A DNA stretch of 62,292 nucleotides from the NCBI GenBank assembly GCA_017447805.1, contig JAFSMR010000002.1, positions 1 to 62,292 on the forward strand. Direction: 5' to 3'. Shown here in pieces: positions 18,701 through 27,725 of the stretch (within the stretch, counting starts at the first letter, position 1; every line of letters begins with the position of its first letter). The stretch comes from Kiritimatiellia bacterium (GTDB taxonomy: Bacteria; Verrucomicrobiota; Kiritimatiellia; RFP12; UBA1067). The notes under the pieces are model-generated. The model was not told the origin of the DNA and searched no databases. It was given only the letters and a program-made list of their open reading frames with translations. The position numbers and the translations under genes are program-made.

Positions 18701-21700
18701 GTCTACTCCAACTATCCCGGGGCTGATACAAGTTCCATACCGGATTGGTTCAACAAGCTCTTCCCGACCGACCCGAGGAACACCGATACCGACGGCGACG
18801 GGATTGGCGACGGCGACGAGCGCTCTGACTGGGGAGAGACCATGGTCTTCGGCCGTTGGGGGCAGAACGAGCACGACACGACGGGAATCGTAGTGCGCCA
18901 CAAGTCGATTTACGGCAACCCGAGCGACAGCGGTTCGATATGCACGAGGGGCGGCGGTTACAATCCGTGCTCGATAGATACCGACGGCGATGCCTTGCCC
19001 GACCTGTGGGAGAGGCAGTATGCCGGCGTACTCTTCAAGGGCATGGAACCGTATATCGAAGAACCAGACGGCAGCAAACTGCTTACGATCGCCACAGGCG
19101 CCGGAAGCCTTACGCAGGAAGTCTACGACGACTTCCGTGCTGCGGCTGACGCATTCTACAGGATCGGCGATACCAACGATCTCGAAGAAGTCTACCAGAT
19201 TCTCATGGGCATGGATGGAACCGTGCAGGATGCTGGAAGCGGCACGGGGGTTTCTTCGTACGATTACGACTGGGATGGCGACGGACTTGAGAACTGGCAG
19301 GAATACTTGGTGCAGGCCATGCGCCACTTCCGCTACGACGATTCCAAGACGCCGCTTCTAGGCCGCGATATCCCCGCGACAGATTCCGTAGAAGGAGTAG
19401 TGCCCGGTGCGTGGCTCGGCGGCAATGAACCCGGCAAGGGCTTCTTGAGAGTAAGCTACACGACGCCGTTCACTGTGGCCGAGCTAGACAAAATCGAGGA
19501 AATCGGCTACAAGAATTTCGCGGCCTTCGCACGCGAGAACCCCGATTACCTTGCAACGCTTGGCTATTTCGCCGACCCGCCAAAGGCGTGGGATCACGCG
19601 AAAGTCGATCTCAACTATACATATATGCTTCCGCCGTCATGCTACAGAGACACTCTTGCGCAAGCCAGTTCGCTCGTTCAGGCGACGGATGATGAAGGTA
19701 GGCTTCTCTGGACCTACGAAGGCGGCGCGAAGACCAACTACTTCGATGAAGTCGTCGAAACCATCTACGATGGCGGAACAGTTTATACGACTCAGGTTTA
19801 TATCGAAGATATCGATGCAACATACGATGTTACCATTGAGCCGGTGATGGTGGAAAATTCCGAAAACTACAAAGTCAGCACCACAATCGTCAAGGGTGGG
19901 AAGTATGTCAGCTCCGATCCGAGATTGTGGGATACCGACCAGGACGGCATGGACGACTACTACGAACTCTTCCATGGCCTCAACCCGATTCTCGGATCTG
20001 CGGGAACTGTTATGGGCGACAGCGAGCGCGATATAATTGCGAGGTCTGGCCTTGGCGCAAGCGCATGGTCCAACGCCTGGATTGGCTGGGATAATCAAGA
20101 GGCTCCGGCTTTCGATCCAATCAAGTATCCTTGGCTTATGGGTACCGCCGAAGCCGATCCGGACGGCGACTCGCTGAGAAACTGCGAGGAATGTCTGCTC
20201 GCGGATATCACTTCTCCCAATACATCGCATACCGACCCGACTCCTCTTTGGATGACTGATGCAACAGTTCCTTACGAAGAGTTCGAGAGTGTAGTAACGA
20301 CGCAAACCGAAGTTCCTCGTGTTAATGCATTGGGCAACCCGATTTACACGTGGGATGCCGAGCAGGGTAAATATGTCGAAATGACCGATATCGTTACGAC
20401 CACAAAGACCAATAAGACGAATATCGTTCTCTACAAGAGCCCGTCCTACACGGCACTTTACTACCCATTTGAACTCGCAAACGATTTTAACCGGTCGGTT
20501 GTCGCGAAATGGAATTTCGATACCAGCGCAACCTTCTTCGCATCGTTCGAACAGAACGAAGGCTACGATACCGATAACGACTGGAGAACGGATTCCGGCG
20601 AAGTAAAGTCGCTCATGAGAAAGAATTCCGATCCTCTGAACTTCAACGACCCGACCCGTCGCCAGAGCGTGTGGTTCGGCGGCAAGGACGACCCGGGCGT
20701 TGCGATAAGCTACATGCCGGCAGAGCGCCGCACCCACGGCAGCGACTTCTTCCGTCAGTTCACGGTCGAAGCCTGGATCAAGCCGGCGGATCCCGCGAAC
20801 GGGCAGGATCAGTATATCGTAAGCCGTGCTTGCAACTACGGCCCGTGGGATCTCGATAGCTGGGATAACATCGTAGCCAACTCCAATTCGCTCGTGAGGA
20901 TGAACTTCGCGCTCGGTATCGACGCCTACGGCAATATCTTCGCGGAAACCCAGAACTCTACGGAATACTCTTCGCGTGCAACCGGTAATTCGGCCAAGGC
21001 AGGCGAGTGGGTGCATGTCGCCGCGACCTACGATGGCGCGAAGCTCGTCCTATATCGCAACGGACTTGTCGAATCGCAGGCTGAAACGACGATCATCCCC
21101 GCGACGGGCGTCGATATCGTCGAGCAAGACCCGCAGTATACGGGCGGCTTCCCATACTCCGACTACCGCTCGGTACCTTCCATCACCATCCTCGGTGGCA
21201 GGGCTGTCGGCCCCGGTGCGTTTGGCTATGATCAGGCCCCGGAGGTAACTTCCTGGGATCAGGTCGCGACAGACTTCTTCAAGGGAAGCGTCGCAGAAGT
21301 CCGCACTTGGGATGGCGCGAGAACCGTGAGCCAGATGGCAAGCGCCTACAATACGCGCTACACCGTCGACGACTTGAAGGATATGAGAGACGCCATATTC
21401 GCCAAGTACAATGAAGGCGCAACGCGCAGCAACGGGGAGTTGCCGGCTGAACTTATTCAGTACTACAACTTCAACACATTGCCGGGAGCGGTCGAAGGTG
21501 AAGATGTTAGAGTAGAACCTGCTTCGTTTGCCATAGACGTCTTTGGCGAAGCGAAGAATCCCGAAACCGGCGCAGCGCTCGATGACCTTCTCGCCGTCGG
21601 TTGGTGGTCGGGCATCGTTACGAACGAGACGATCGGCAGCAAGGTCTATACTTCGAAGAATGTCGTGCCGTGGATGGAAAATATGGTTTCCCACCTTCCT

Positions 21701-24700
21701 TCCCTTTCCGGCAACGTGCCAGACAGCTTCTATTGGACCGAGAATTTTGCTTGGGTTACCCCGGCATCGTTCCATGGCATTGCTTCATACAGCTTCCCGA
21801 ATACGCTCAATCCATACAATGTTGTCGGGGAAGGTGCCAGCGAGCTCAACTTCGCGAGAAAGTATTTCGTACTCATGAATATCGATTCCAATTATCGTTG
21901 GTTCTATAGCCAATACAGGCACGATTATGATTACGGTCTAACCGGAATCAGCGACCTGATCCCGCTCGGCAGCACATTCGCCAAGCGCAATACCGATAAC
22001 TGGGATGGCCAGGGCGCAGAATCCGCCTGGCAGGAAACAGGCGTAGATGCCGATAGGGATGATTTGCCCGATTGGTGGGAAGAATACGCCGAATCGGAAT
22101 ATGGCGTATCTGATATCGATGCCAATACCGAGGTCGTGCGCAATGGCGCAACAATGACGGCTTACGAGGCTTACTTGAGAGACCTCGCCGCCGGCTTGTT
22201 GCCGGGCGCCGATTCGGCACAAGTCGCTTATGTCAATCGCGAAGACTTCAACAAGGATGGCCTCCCGGATTGGTGGAGCGATATTTACGGCGTAGCGAAC
22301 GGTGCGAATGGCGATGACGATAACGATGGCCTTTCGAACTACACGGAATACCTGCTCAGCGAGGTGTTCACGCTCGGCGTTACATTCTCGCCTGTAAAGG
22401 CTTACTCCGTTAGCCAGTATAACACCGACTACTTCTACAGAGTGGGCCAGATGTATATCGGCGAAATCTTTGCCGACCACGACTTCATCGAAGATGTGTG
22501 GGAAGATAAGCAAGGCTCTGCCTACTCAAGCCGCTATGAGTGGAATGGAAATTCCGATTACGATGAAGATGGCTGGACTAACTTCGCAGAACGCCGCTAC
22601 AGCCAGTTCACGGCGAATATCCTCGCGAAGAATGTCTCGCATATCGTCAGCGATACGGAAGATAAGGATATGCCGATTCCGACATTGAAGCTGACGCTCC
22701 GTTACAATGGCAACCAGCCGCTCAAGGCCACGAGCTCCAGCTCCAGCAGCTCTTCGAGCTCTACCGACGAGAACGCGCTTGCGCCGCTCGTAGTGCAGAC
22801 GTTCACAAGAGACGGCATTATCGTGCCCGATGCCACATACAATGTGACGCCAGGCGCAACCACATCCTACCGCAAGTATCTCGGAGCTTGGGAATCGAGA
22901 GTATTCCGCGGAACACTCTCGCCCGGTTACTTGCAGATAAACTCGATCGAGTTGCAGTCGATGAAGATTTCCGATGCCGACACATATTTGTGGCAGATTT
23001 ACAACTCCACAAATTACCATGGTACGGGCAAGGTGAAGATACGTAATAGCGATGGAAGTGCGATTGTGATGGGTTCCTACGCTCAATTCCTAAGTGATTT
23101 GGCAATTTACTCGGGCAATATTGCGCTTGTTAACGACGATTCAGATTGGGGCAAGCTCAATCCGTTCGCTGTCATGCAAAAAGCCGATTCTGAGGAAGGG
23201 TATCTCACTGTGAGCGGCACGAGAATCGGCACAATCAATATGCGAACGGGCGAGTTTGCGCTTGACTTCAGCTTTATCGAAGGTGGTGGGCTCTCGATGA
23301 ACAACACGAATTCGACAACCTCCACTTACGCTGCCCAGAGTAGCGTCTGGAGAATAGTGTACGATTCTAAGATGCCAGTTTTGCAGGATAATAAAGTTCA
23401 GCTCTATCTCGGCGAGCCGAATACCGGCTATGTGAAGGAAGGCAAGAATACGATAGTCGCGTTCTACGACCTCGATGGCGATGGCAAGTATACTGTGGGC
23501 GAGCCCATGGGCACAGCTATCGTAGATGTCGGCTGGCATCAGGGCGAGGCTGAAATCGAGCTTACCGATACTACGCCGATTATCACCCGTTGCGACCTTG
23601 TCTCGGCCGTAAGCGACCGTCTGACGAGATACGGCACGGAATCTGGCGATGACGCCGAAGTCCTCCAGGAAGGTTCGCTTTCCGGCGGCAAGGTAGAGCG
23701 CATCAGAGTTATTCGCACGCTTGTCAACAATTGGGGCGTTCAGGATAAGGGAATAGAAAACCGCGTCGTACTCGACAAGGAAATCGACCTCGACCAGCGC
23801 ACCTACTTCTATGAAGGCGATATCCTCGAGGATGGCGAGTTCGATATCGATTGGAAGAACTTCAGCGAAATCGGCGATAATGCCGGCGACCCGACTGAAG
23901 TCGCGTATAGAATCGTCCTCGGCAACGGCGATATCTCTGCCGATGGAACGAACAACCTCTATTCGATCGTGACAACGCGCCACTTCGATTCGTCTGCGCG
24001 TCGCACGAGACCTGTTGAGGTCGCACCCGGCAGCCAGTCTTCCGGCGTGTACGGTTCGCGCCCTGTATTCAAGTGGACGATGAAGGTTACCGATTCCACA
24101 ACAGGCAACGAATACGACAACAACTCCTACACCGCCTTCAAGGTTCAGGTAAGAGATGGCTCATCGCTCGTGTACGATTCCGGCATCCGCCGCGCTCCCG
24201 CGAGAGATCTAAACGGCGTCTACACGTTCGTACCGGATGTATATGCCGGCGACTTGCTCGCCCCCGATAAGAACTACACCTGGAGAGTTTCGATGTACAA
24301 CGCGAAGTTCCAGTCTGACGCGTGGTCTACGGACGGCTCGACCTTCCGCATGAATACAATCTCGAACAGCCTCGAGTATGGCTCGATCAAGGTTGCCGCG
24401 AAGTACTTCGGTCCTGATGTTGTTCTCAGTGGCGGAACAGTCAGAATCGAAGCATACGATACGCCCGACTTCACTGGCTCGCCAGTCGCAAGGACATATG
24501 TAAGAACGAAGTCCACGGTATCCGATAAGGAAAGCGCCCATACTGCGAACGCAACGCTTATCGGACTTCCGAAGGGCACCTACTATGTACGCGGCTATAT
24601 CGATATGTCGATGTCGGCAACGAACGAATATAGATATGCGTACAAGAAGGATAACTGGGAATCGTGGGGTTATGTCTCGGCGCGCGATGGTTCATCGCCT

Positions 24701-25417
24701 GAGATGTTCGCGCCGACGGCAATCGTAATCGGCAATGAAGCCGGCGAAGGCGAAGTCTTCGACCTCTACATTGAAGATGTCGATACCAACGGCAACAACC
24801 TGCCCGACGCTTGGGAAATGCAGACGAACGGCAAGCTCGACAAGGGCACCGAGAGAATCGACGATACCCTCAATTCCGGAATCGCGATTCGCTACGACAT
24901 TACCGATAATCTCAACACACTCGAACAGACCTCGAGCGTCGCCGGGCTTTCCGCCTACGCCTTCAGCGTGGTGAAGAATTCCGGCGTTGCGGCGTTGATG
25001 CTCGATGCGGATGTCTCGAACTATTCGAGCTACACTGCGGCGGCAGCCGCGGCGGCAACCGGCGTAACGACGAGCACCTCGCTCAAGACGTTGAAGATTA
25101 CCGCGATCGATGTTGCCGAAGATGGCAAGGTCAAGGTCGAAACTGAAGCGACCGGCAGAAAGTCGCAAATCAATGTTTCGACTGCTGCGATGAGTATGTA
25201 CGAGAAGCCGGGTAGCAGCGTAGAGCCAGCCGACACTGTGACGAAGAAGGGTAGGCTATACTACACCTACGACCTCACTGAAGATTGGGTGGCGTCTATC
25301 GAAGTAGATATCAACGTCAATACCGATGGCACGGCTACGGTAACACCGTTCGACATACCTGAAGAAATTACATCGGGTCACGATAAGACATTCTTCAAGA
25401 TTATGTCGGAAGATTGA
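12710..25417 (+). CDS. Giant exported protein with thrombospondin-3-like calcium repeats and LamG
   Basis: 4235 residues with a clear signal peptide (basic MKIKIKK, hydrophobic core, ASARA cleavage region near 26). GGGAAGGG lies just upstream of the ATG. The first 1500 residues are beta-rich, Calx-beta/Ig-like in feel. Asp-rich calcium loops of the DSDGDGLSDGYE type occur at about 1593-1703 and then singly near 1917, 2023, 2088, 2184, 2407, 2482, 3112, 3180-3213, 3282 and 4023. A LamG-like domain spans about 2643-2873 (FTVEAWIKP, WVHVAATYDG, VAEVRTWDGARTV). A short poly-Ser tract sits near 3340. No C-terminal sorting signal is evident. The repeats suggest a calcium-stiffened rod, possibly an adhesin. 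It is 37 bases downstream of the coiled-coil gene and probably in the same operon. Confidence 0.85.
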   Translation: MKIKIKKVFAIAAAALGLGFAASARAAGTGDVWAIVPCDQYGNIVDAYASATSPLEVSTPLYFKICLQNPFYYESEAGVAYYKPWKRTLTGIYEGITDEATITELLANEANKPKVGIFAGGSTEYTWATMADYQPSTDFTDPFTEIIFTYTVQPGDFAFPIRIATKGSAKIVPEGYAGCGNEFLVESGVCEYRPLTTAGTENDPAIWQFSTEERTNPYGDDFDAGDLWYSKARTLGYSESGNYGETGDFETKCGFYVKTVDFDSTWYNETYWRSVHAGSTQVVGIDPVQVVAKIAPSPTATLYVWSDNENAVRLAGSKATQREITVDASGTKETRWVATLEVNTETETFTIEGVTEGATANLVLSTWPDYNYDNEATGSLVVDYITVPVYCDEPLPRSVTVTGDTTIYATSDRYTAAETPIRVTLTSSSTEDITLKVVPSIDNWKDYVFFSANSTATAIPESGIEGSTALSFTIPAGQTVSTEAYYIFALGTENNATTFNLNPTDISDAEISDNGRWYALGVTIKAKSTAALEEEIKPTRSVPVAIKISVLDTYNDEAAGKMTGGYTLYVRTDAADEDSEIEVANLYLVNGVLSTSATQETPPEITFENVLHTTSSFRVQSPVSNAYTDWVEFTHKIYTKDVTAKVDDGASYTEGSTLGFTISNPSSETALYAFLVCKSGEDVTVDKFQETFVVCDQTDTTRTGIRIEPGAVETAATLTVLDNFTGKFEIVLCETENWSVDSIYGAFPATEITPTPLAIANVSAKIAGSVTMYKPGVIDDLDHIASYEQAISRGVPQGSTRAFHVYANDFAYDLNNVDAEGNGTFITRWVLKNPDGDVIDESRKLGNPNIDSADSFYITPELSNVNGVYTLTVQVVDKDDYAAFVAAAALQGWTTEAQIWKYIDDQNLIALSATRTVELSVKAKPGVTITPSTYSIYENDSSAYLTIALSDWDTYSTVESLKVRVEITKQASTTDGCLELAVEKNAELTTDDVDVYDLEFTSANMSQGIYYNMDTLDGTATTSNTANNYGFMVTASVVSEDVLPSSDQKACDYYTEGKLTRPLKVYNVAPNISKMGESNDQGLNNTNTLQVTGGNTPAIKWYIKESLADLKGENTIDDQNPGTGVHVVITASVPLLNKKDEIDFYVKDGDKLSGSFTPNFGSYQGKATVTFTFTDKEGDEYDGEVEWVSLPYEIPAAKYLTIAANGPSRGNSTMDLSQWYAAATGRGAGHTYVYGSGITFWNAINFNLQWNCGSNTKVTAYAAGYKVGDYDDGNLNDFDIGLSTKGSRSINDATDAYKKEDGTAYSYATFDESRDSFFYGWIYADASGGNSDDSSSSSTYIIRVAPEMGENIVSGTLDLPTAKTEDESGYPETYVEAVFSRERYAGDNLGDINFDGIPDYFALRKKYGSGTTASALIAVDNLGGELAEVAGLNDDEDFYPSRTALGQGDGFIPNAVSGWSTSGQAFTALLELRGYHTGLNYGMFQASVSTGDTDGWISDLDLSAGEKLALVRAALASKNGTKWAGAATQAEALLATLDEPESATAETVALWLDNRDDADAFANQQALAKAFIDATWRTATGGDWGFTVENRTDPKLADSDGDGLSDGYEFYFWYASTVGFEKDGTALDPIAGSRFNVEDMETPTPITSEEIASLFNPNVNRDWTNQDTDNDGIYDLEEVLIGTSPVNWDTDGDGLSDYYEVMYGMNPLNSDIGSSFNADGDFMAVAEMRGAYYIIPYSVDDNVYYAFENISVEQSEGVKTVTGSAFAVGAFNGGYTPLTLNVTTNIATEVSITTTADISFALEKVQLYHHQVYQYFGFDPRTAWYSGSNGLSLTTRWKPQETLLEGGTPQNTAEFTARDEFLLMKFRKLTGLNYRVPKSGAVADYINLNCTNPNATFEAVTWGDSETVYEGEYHGADSDGDKVPDGWELYIGVDPNISYTLDKGDPSHDPLYWDDGKYADGSARPAIGGNIAYLDGLDLATEYAGTDSSGVYEGCETVYSNYPGADTSSIPDWFNKLFPTDPRNTDTDGDGIGDGDERSDWGETMVFGRWGQNEHDTTGIVVRHKSIYGNPSDSGSICTRGGGYNPCSIDTDGDALPDLWERQYAGVLFKGMEPYIEEPDGSKLLTIATGAGSLTQEVYDDFRAAADAFYRIGDTNDLEEVYQILMGMDGTVQDAGSGTGVSSYDYDWDGDGLENWQEYLVQAMRHFRYDDSKTPLLGRDIPATDSVEGVVPGAWLGGNEPGKGFLRVSYTTPFTVAELDKIEEIGYKNFAAFARENPDYLATLGYFADPPKAWDHAKVDLNYTYMLPPSCYRDTLAQASSLVQATDDEGRLLWTYEGGAKTNYFDEVVETIYDGGTVYTTQVYIEDIDATYDVTIEPVMVENSENYKVSTTIVKGGKYVSSDPRLWDTDQDGMDDYYELFHGLNPILGSAGTVMGDSERDIIARSGLGASAWSNAWIGWDNQEAPAFDPIKYPWLMGTAEADPDGDSLRNCEECLLADITSPNTSHTDPTPLWMTDATVPYEEFESVVTTQTEVPRVNALGNPIYTWDAEQGKYVEMTDIVTTTKTNKTNIVLYKSPSYTALYYPFELANDFNRSVVAKWNFDTSATFFASFEQNEGYDTDNDWRTDSGEVKSLMRKNSDPLNFNDPTRRQSVWFGGKDDPGVAISYMPAERRTHGSDFFRQFTVEAWIKPADPANGQDQYIVSRACNYGPWDLDSWDNIVANSNSLVRMNFALGIDAYGNIFAETQNSTEYSSRATGNSAKAGEWVHVAATYDGAKLVLYRNGLVESQAETTIIPATGVDIVEQDPQYTGGFPYSDYRSVPSITILGGRAVGPGAFGYDQAPEVTSWDQVATDFFKGSVAEVRTWDGARTVSQMASAYNTRYTVDDLKDMRDAIFAKYNEGATRSNGELPAELIQYYNFNTLPGAVEGEDVRVEPASFAIDVFGEAKNPETGAALDDLLAVGWWSGIVTNETIGSKVYTSKNVVPWMENMVSHLPSLSGNVPDSFYWTENFAWVTPASFHGIASYSFPNTLNPYNVVGEGASELNFARKYFVLMNIDSNYRWFYSQYRHDYDYGLTGISDLIPLGSTFAKRNTDNWDGQGAESAWQETGVDADRDDLPDWWEEYAESEYGVSDIDANTEVVRNGATMTAYEAYLRDLAAGLLPGADSAQVAYVNREDFNKDGLPDWWSDIYGVANGANGDDDNDGLSNYTEYLLSEVFTLGVTFSPVKAYSVSQYNTDYFYRVGQMYIGEIFADHDFIEDVWEDKQGSAYSSRYEWNGNSDYDEDGWTNFAERRYSQFTANILAKNVSHIVSDTEDKDMPIPTLKLTLRYNGNQPLKATSSSSSSSSSSTDENALAPLVVQTFTRDGIIVPDATYNVTPGATTSYRKYLGAWESRVFRGTLSPGYLQINSIELQSMKISDADTYLWQIYNSTNYHGTGKVKIRNSDGSAIVMGSYAQFLSDLAIYSGNIALVNDDSDWGKLNPFAVMQKADSEEGYLTVSGTRIGTINMRTGEFALDFSFIEGGGLSMNNTNSTTSTYAAQSSVWRIVYDSKMPVLQDNKVQLYLGEPNTGYVKEGKNTIVAFYDLDGDGKYTVGEPMGTAIVDVGWHQGEAEIELTDTTPIITRCDLVSAVSDRLTRYGTESGDDAEVLQEGSLSGGKVERIRVIRTLVNNWGVQDKGIENRVVLDKEIDLDQRTYFYEGDILEDGEFDIDWKNFSEIGDNAGDPTEVAYRIVLGNGDISADGTNNLYSIVTTRHFDSSARRTRPVEVAPGSQSSGVYGSRPVFKWTMKVTDSTTGNEYDNNSYTAFKVQVRDGSSLVYDSGIRRAPARDLNGVYTFVPDVYAGDLLAPDKNYTWRVSMYNAKFQSDAWSTDGSTFRMNTISNSLEYGSIKVAAKYFGPDVVLSGGTVRIEAYDTPDFTGSPVARTYVRTKSTVSDKESAHTANATLIGLPKGTYYVRGYIDMSMSATNEYRYAYKKDNWESWGYVSARDGSSPEMFAPTAIVIGNEAGEGEVFDLYIEDVDTNGNNLPDAWEMQTNGKLDKGTERIDDTLNSGIAIRYDITDNLNTLEQTSSVAGLSAYAFSVVKNSGVAALMLDADVSNYSSYTAAAAAAATGVTTSTSLKTLKITAIDVAEDGKVKVETEATGRKSQINVSTAAMSMYEKPGSSVEPADTVTKKGRLYYTYDLTEDWVASIEVDINVNTDGTATVTPFDIPEEITSGHDKTFFKIMSED

Positions 25418-25430
25418 GATAACAAGTAAA

Positions 25431-25459
25431 CCTCCTCCGTCCTCGAGTGGCGGGGGAGG
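25431..25459 (+). terminator. GC-rich hairpin after the giant-protein operon
   Basis: A 10-base-pair stem (25431-25440 with 25450-25459, two G-U wobbles) closes a 9-base loop directly after giant gene 2. No T-run follows, so it is a weak intrinsic terminator at best. It could act as a 3' stabiliser or a partial barrier before ackA. Confidence 0.4.
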
Positions 25460-25506
25460 GATATAGAAAAGAAGCAAGATTTGTCAAACTAAGGATAAAG
25501 ATTAAG

Positions 25507-26643
25507 ATGAAGAAAGCAATCGAGAAGGTTCTAGTCGTAAACTCAGGTTCGAGCTCGCTCAAGTATCAGCTCTTCGATATGAAGAGCGAGAAGAGACTCG
25601 CCAAAGGCCTCGTCGAGAGAATCGGCGCGGGCGGCCCGGCCAATCACGCCGAAGCCCTTAAGCAGGTCGTTGCGGATCTCGGGAACCCGAAGGATATCGA
25701 CGCCATCGGCCATAGAGTTCTTCATGGCGCGGAAGTTTTCAAAGATTCTGTCAAGGTAGATGCCAAGGTAATGGCCAAGCTCAAGAAGCTCGTCAAGTTC
25801 GGTCCTTTGCACATGCCGGCGAACCTTGGCGGCATCGAAGCTTGCCAGAAGATCTTCAAGGGCGTCGGCAATGTAGCGGTATTCGATACAGCCTTCCATC
25901 AGACGATGCCCGATTGCGCGGCGATGTATGCGATCGACGAGAAGTATTACAAGAAGATGGGTATTCGCAAATACGGCTTCCATGGAACCAGCCACAAGTT
26001 CATTACCCAGGAAGCGGCGAAGCTGCTCAAGAAACCTCTCTCGAAGGTGAATCTCGTAACATGCCATCTCGGCAATGGTTCGTCGCTCGCGGCGGTCAAG
26101 GGCGGCGAGTGCGTCGATACTTCGATGGGCCTAACCCCGCTCGCGGGTCTTGTTATGGGTACTCGTTGCGGCGATATCGATGCGGCGGCAGTGCTTTCCA
26201 TAATGGAAGAAGAAAAGAAGACGCCTGCCGAAATGGATAAGCTTCTCAACAAGCAATCCGGTCTTCAGGCGATCAGCGGCGTCGCGGGTGGCGATATGCG
26301 CGATATCTGCACGAAGGCTGCACAAGGATGCAAGAAGGCCGAGCTCGCTCTCGAGATGTGGGCGTATAGGGTAGCTCTTTATATCGGCGCGTATAATACA
26401 GTCGTCGGCGGGGCAGATGCAATAATTCTAACTGGCGGCATCGGCGAAAATTCCGCCGAAGGTCGCGAGAGAGTCGTAAACCGCCTCGGCGCGCTCGGCA
26501 TCAAGCTCGATAAGAAAGTCAATGCCAAGACTCGCGGAGTAGTCGCTACGATTTCGACGAAGGATTCCAAGATTCCTGTAATCGTTCTGCCGACAAACGA
26601 AGAGCTCATGATCGCCAAGGATACCGTAAGAATTCTCGGCTAA
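25507..26643 (+). CDS. ackA: Acetate kinase
   Basis: 378 residues, close to the usual AckA length. It interconverts acetyl phosphate plus ADP with acetate plus ATP in the cytoplasm. Hallmarks are the N-terminal VNSGSSSLKYQLFD phosphate-binding strand, the IGHRVLHG segment, FDTAFHQTMP, KYGFHGTSHK, HLGNGSSLAAVKGG and the C-terminal TGGIGENS. The reading frame is open further upstream to 25447, but the family begins close to ATG 25507 (MKKAIEKVLVVN), which I take as the start. It is followed at 19 bases by pta, so the two form the classic acetate-forming substrate-level phosphorylation pair. Confidence 0.97.
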   Translation: MKKAIEKVLVVNSGSSSLKYQLFDMKSEKRLAKGLVERIGAGGPANHAEALKQVVADLGNPKDIDAIGHRVLHGAEVFKDSVKVDAKVMAKLKKLVKFGPLHMPANLGGIEACQKIFKGVGNVAVFDTAFHQTMPDCAAMYAIDEKYYKKMGIRKYGFHGTSHKFITQEAAKLLKKPLSKVNLVTCHLGNGSSLAAVKGGECVDTSMGLTPLAGLVMGTRCGDIDAAAVLSIMEEEKKTPAEMDKLLNKQSGLQAISGVAGGDMRDICTKAAQGCKKAELALEMWAYRVALYIGAYNTVVGGADAIILTGGIGENSAEGRERVVNRLGALGIKLDKKVNAKTRGVVATISTKDSKIPVIVLPTNEELMIAKDTVRILG

Positions 26644-26662
26644 GAAAATTCAAGGAGAAGAA

Positions 26663-27700
26663 ATGAACGCTATTAAAGAAATTATCGCAAAGGCATCGGC
26701 TCTCAACGGAACAGTCGTCCTGCCGGAGGGCATGGATGCGCGCGTAATCACCGCGGCATGCGCCTGCGTAGATAGAAAAATCTGCACGCCAATCGTCCTC
26801 GGCACAGCCGAAGAAATTGCCGCCGCTGAAGAAAAGGCCGGTCTCAAGCTAGCCGATCGCGGAATCAAGACAATCGACTACACCCAAGGCGACGCTGAAC
26901 TCGAGGCGGCCTACCTCGAAGCTTGGAACGCGAAGGAATCTCGCAAACCTGCCGAAAAGCAGAAGATTATAGATCTTGCCGCGGCCGAAAAGACTCTTCG
27001 CACAAAGAGAATCTACTTTGGCGGCATGATGGTCAAGCTCGGCAGAGTAAACGGGCTTGTCGCAGGATCAATCGCCTCGACCGGCGATATGCTCCGCGCG
27101 GCGTTCCACACCCTCGGCACCCAGAAGGGCGTAAAAACGGCTTCCAGCTGCTTTATCATGGACCTCAAGCGCCCGACTCCCTCCGGCGATTCTGTTCTCG
27201 CTTTCGGCGACTGCGCAGTAATCCCCAACCCAACTGCCGAGCAGCTTGTCGATATTGGGCTTGCCACCGCCGAGACTTACCGCAGCCTTACGGGCAACGA
27301 GCCGAGAGTCGCATATCTTAGCTTCTCTACAAAGGGTTCGGCGGCCGGCGATCTCGTCGAGAAAGTCCAAAAAGCTGTCGAGCTCGCAAGACCCTTATTT
27401 GCCGAGAAGGGCATCAAGATGGATGGCGAACTCCAGTTCGACGCGGCAATCGTCCCTGCCGTTGGCGCGCTCAAGAATCCTAACGGTGAAATCAAGGGCA
27501 ACGCCAATGTCTTCATCTTCCCAGACCTTCAGGCCGGCAATATCGGTTACAAGATTGCGCAGCGCCTCGGTGAAGCCGACGCGATCGGACCGAACCTCCA
27601 GGGTCTTGCCAAGGCGATGAACGATCTTTCCCGCGGATGTTCCGCAGAAGATATCGTTGGCACGATTTGTGTAACATTGCTCCAGTCAACAACAAAGTAA
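26663..27700 (+). CDS. pta: Phosphate acetyltransferase
   Basis: 345 residues, the short Pta form without the N-terminal DRTGG/BioD-like regulatory region. It converts acetyl-CoA plus phosphate to acetyl phosphate plus CoA. Family features seen are ALNGTVVLPEGMDARV at the start, VNGLVAGSIASTGDMLRAAFHTLGT, the SFSTKGSAAGDLVEKV segment and the C-terminal FPDLQAGNIGYKIAQRLG and ANDLSRG-like region (AMNDLSRGCS). AAGGAGAAG precedes the ATG. It is co-directional with ackA (19-base gap) and followed by the isomerase gene at 25 bases, so the three are probably one transcript. Confidence 0.96.
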   Translation: MNAIKEIIAKASALNGTVVLPEGMDARVITAACACVDRKICTPIVLGTAEEIAAAEEKAGLKLADRGIKTIDYTQGDAELEAAYLEAWNAKESRKPAEKQKIIDLAAAEKTLRTKRIYFGGMMVKLGRVNGLVAGSIASTGDMLRAAFHTLGTQKGVKTASSCFIMDLKRPTPSGDSVLAFGDCAVIPNPTAEQLVDIGLATAETYRSLTGNEPRVAYLSFSTKGSAAGDLVEKVQKAVELARPLFAEKGIKMDGELQFDAAIVPAVGALKNPNGEIKGNANVFIFPDLQAGNIGYKIAQRLGEADAIGPNLQGLAKAMNDLSRGCSAEDIVGTICVTLLQSTTK

Positions 27701-27725
27701 TAAAAAGGAAACGAAGCCGACTGCC

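Noticed and set aside
19637..21016. 459-codon minus-strand ORF
   Set aside because: Antisense shadow of giant gene 2; no signal, motif or ribosome-binding site.
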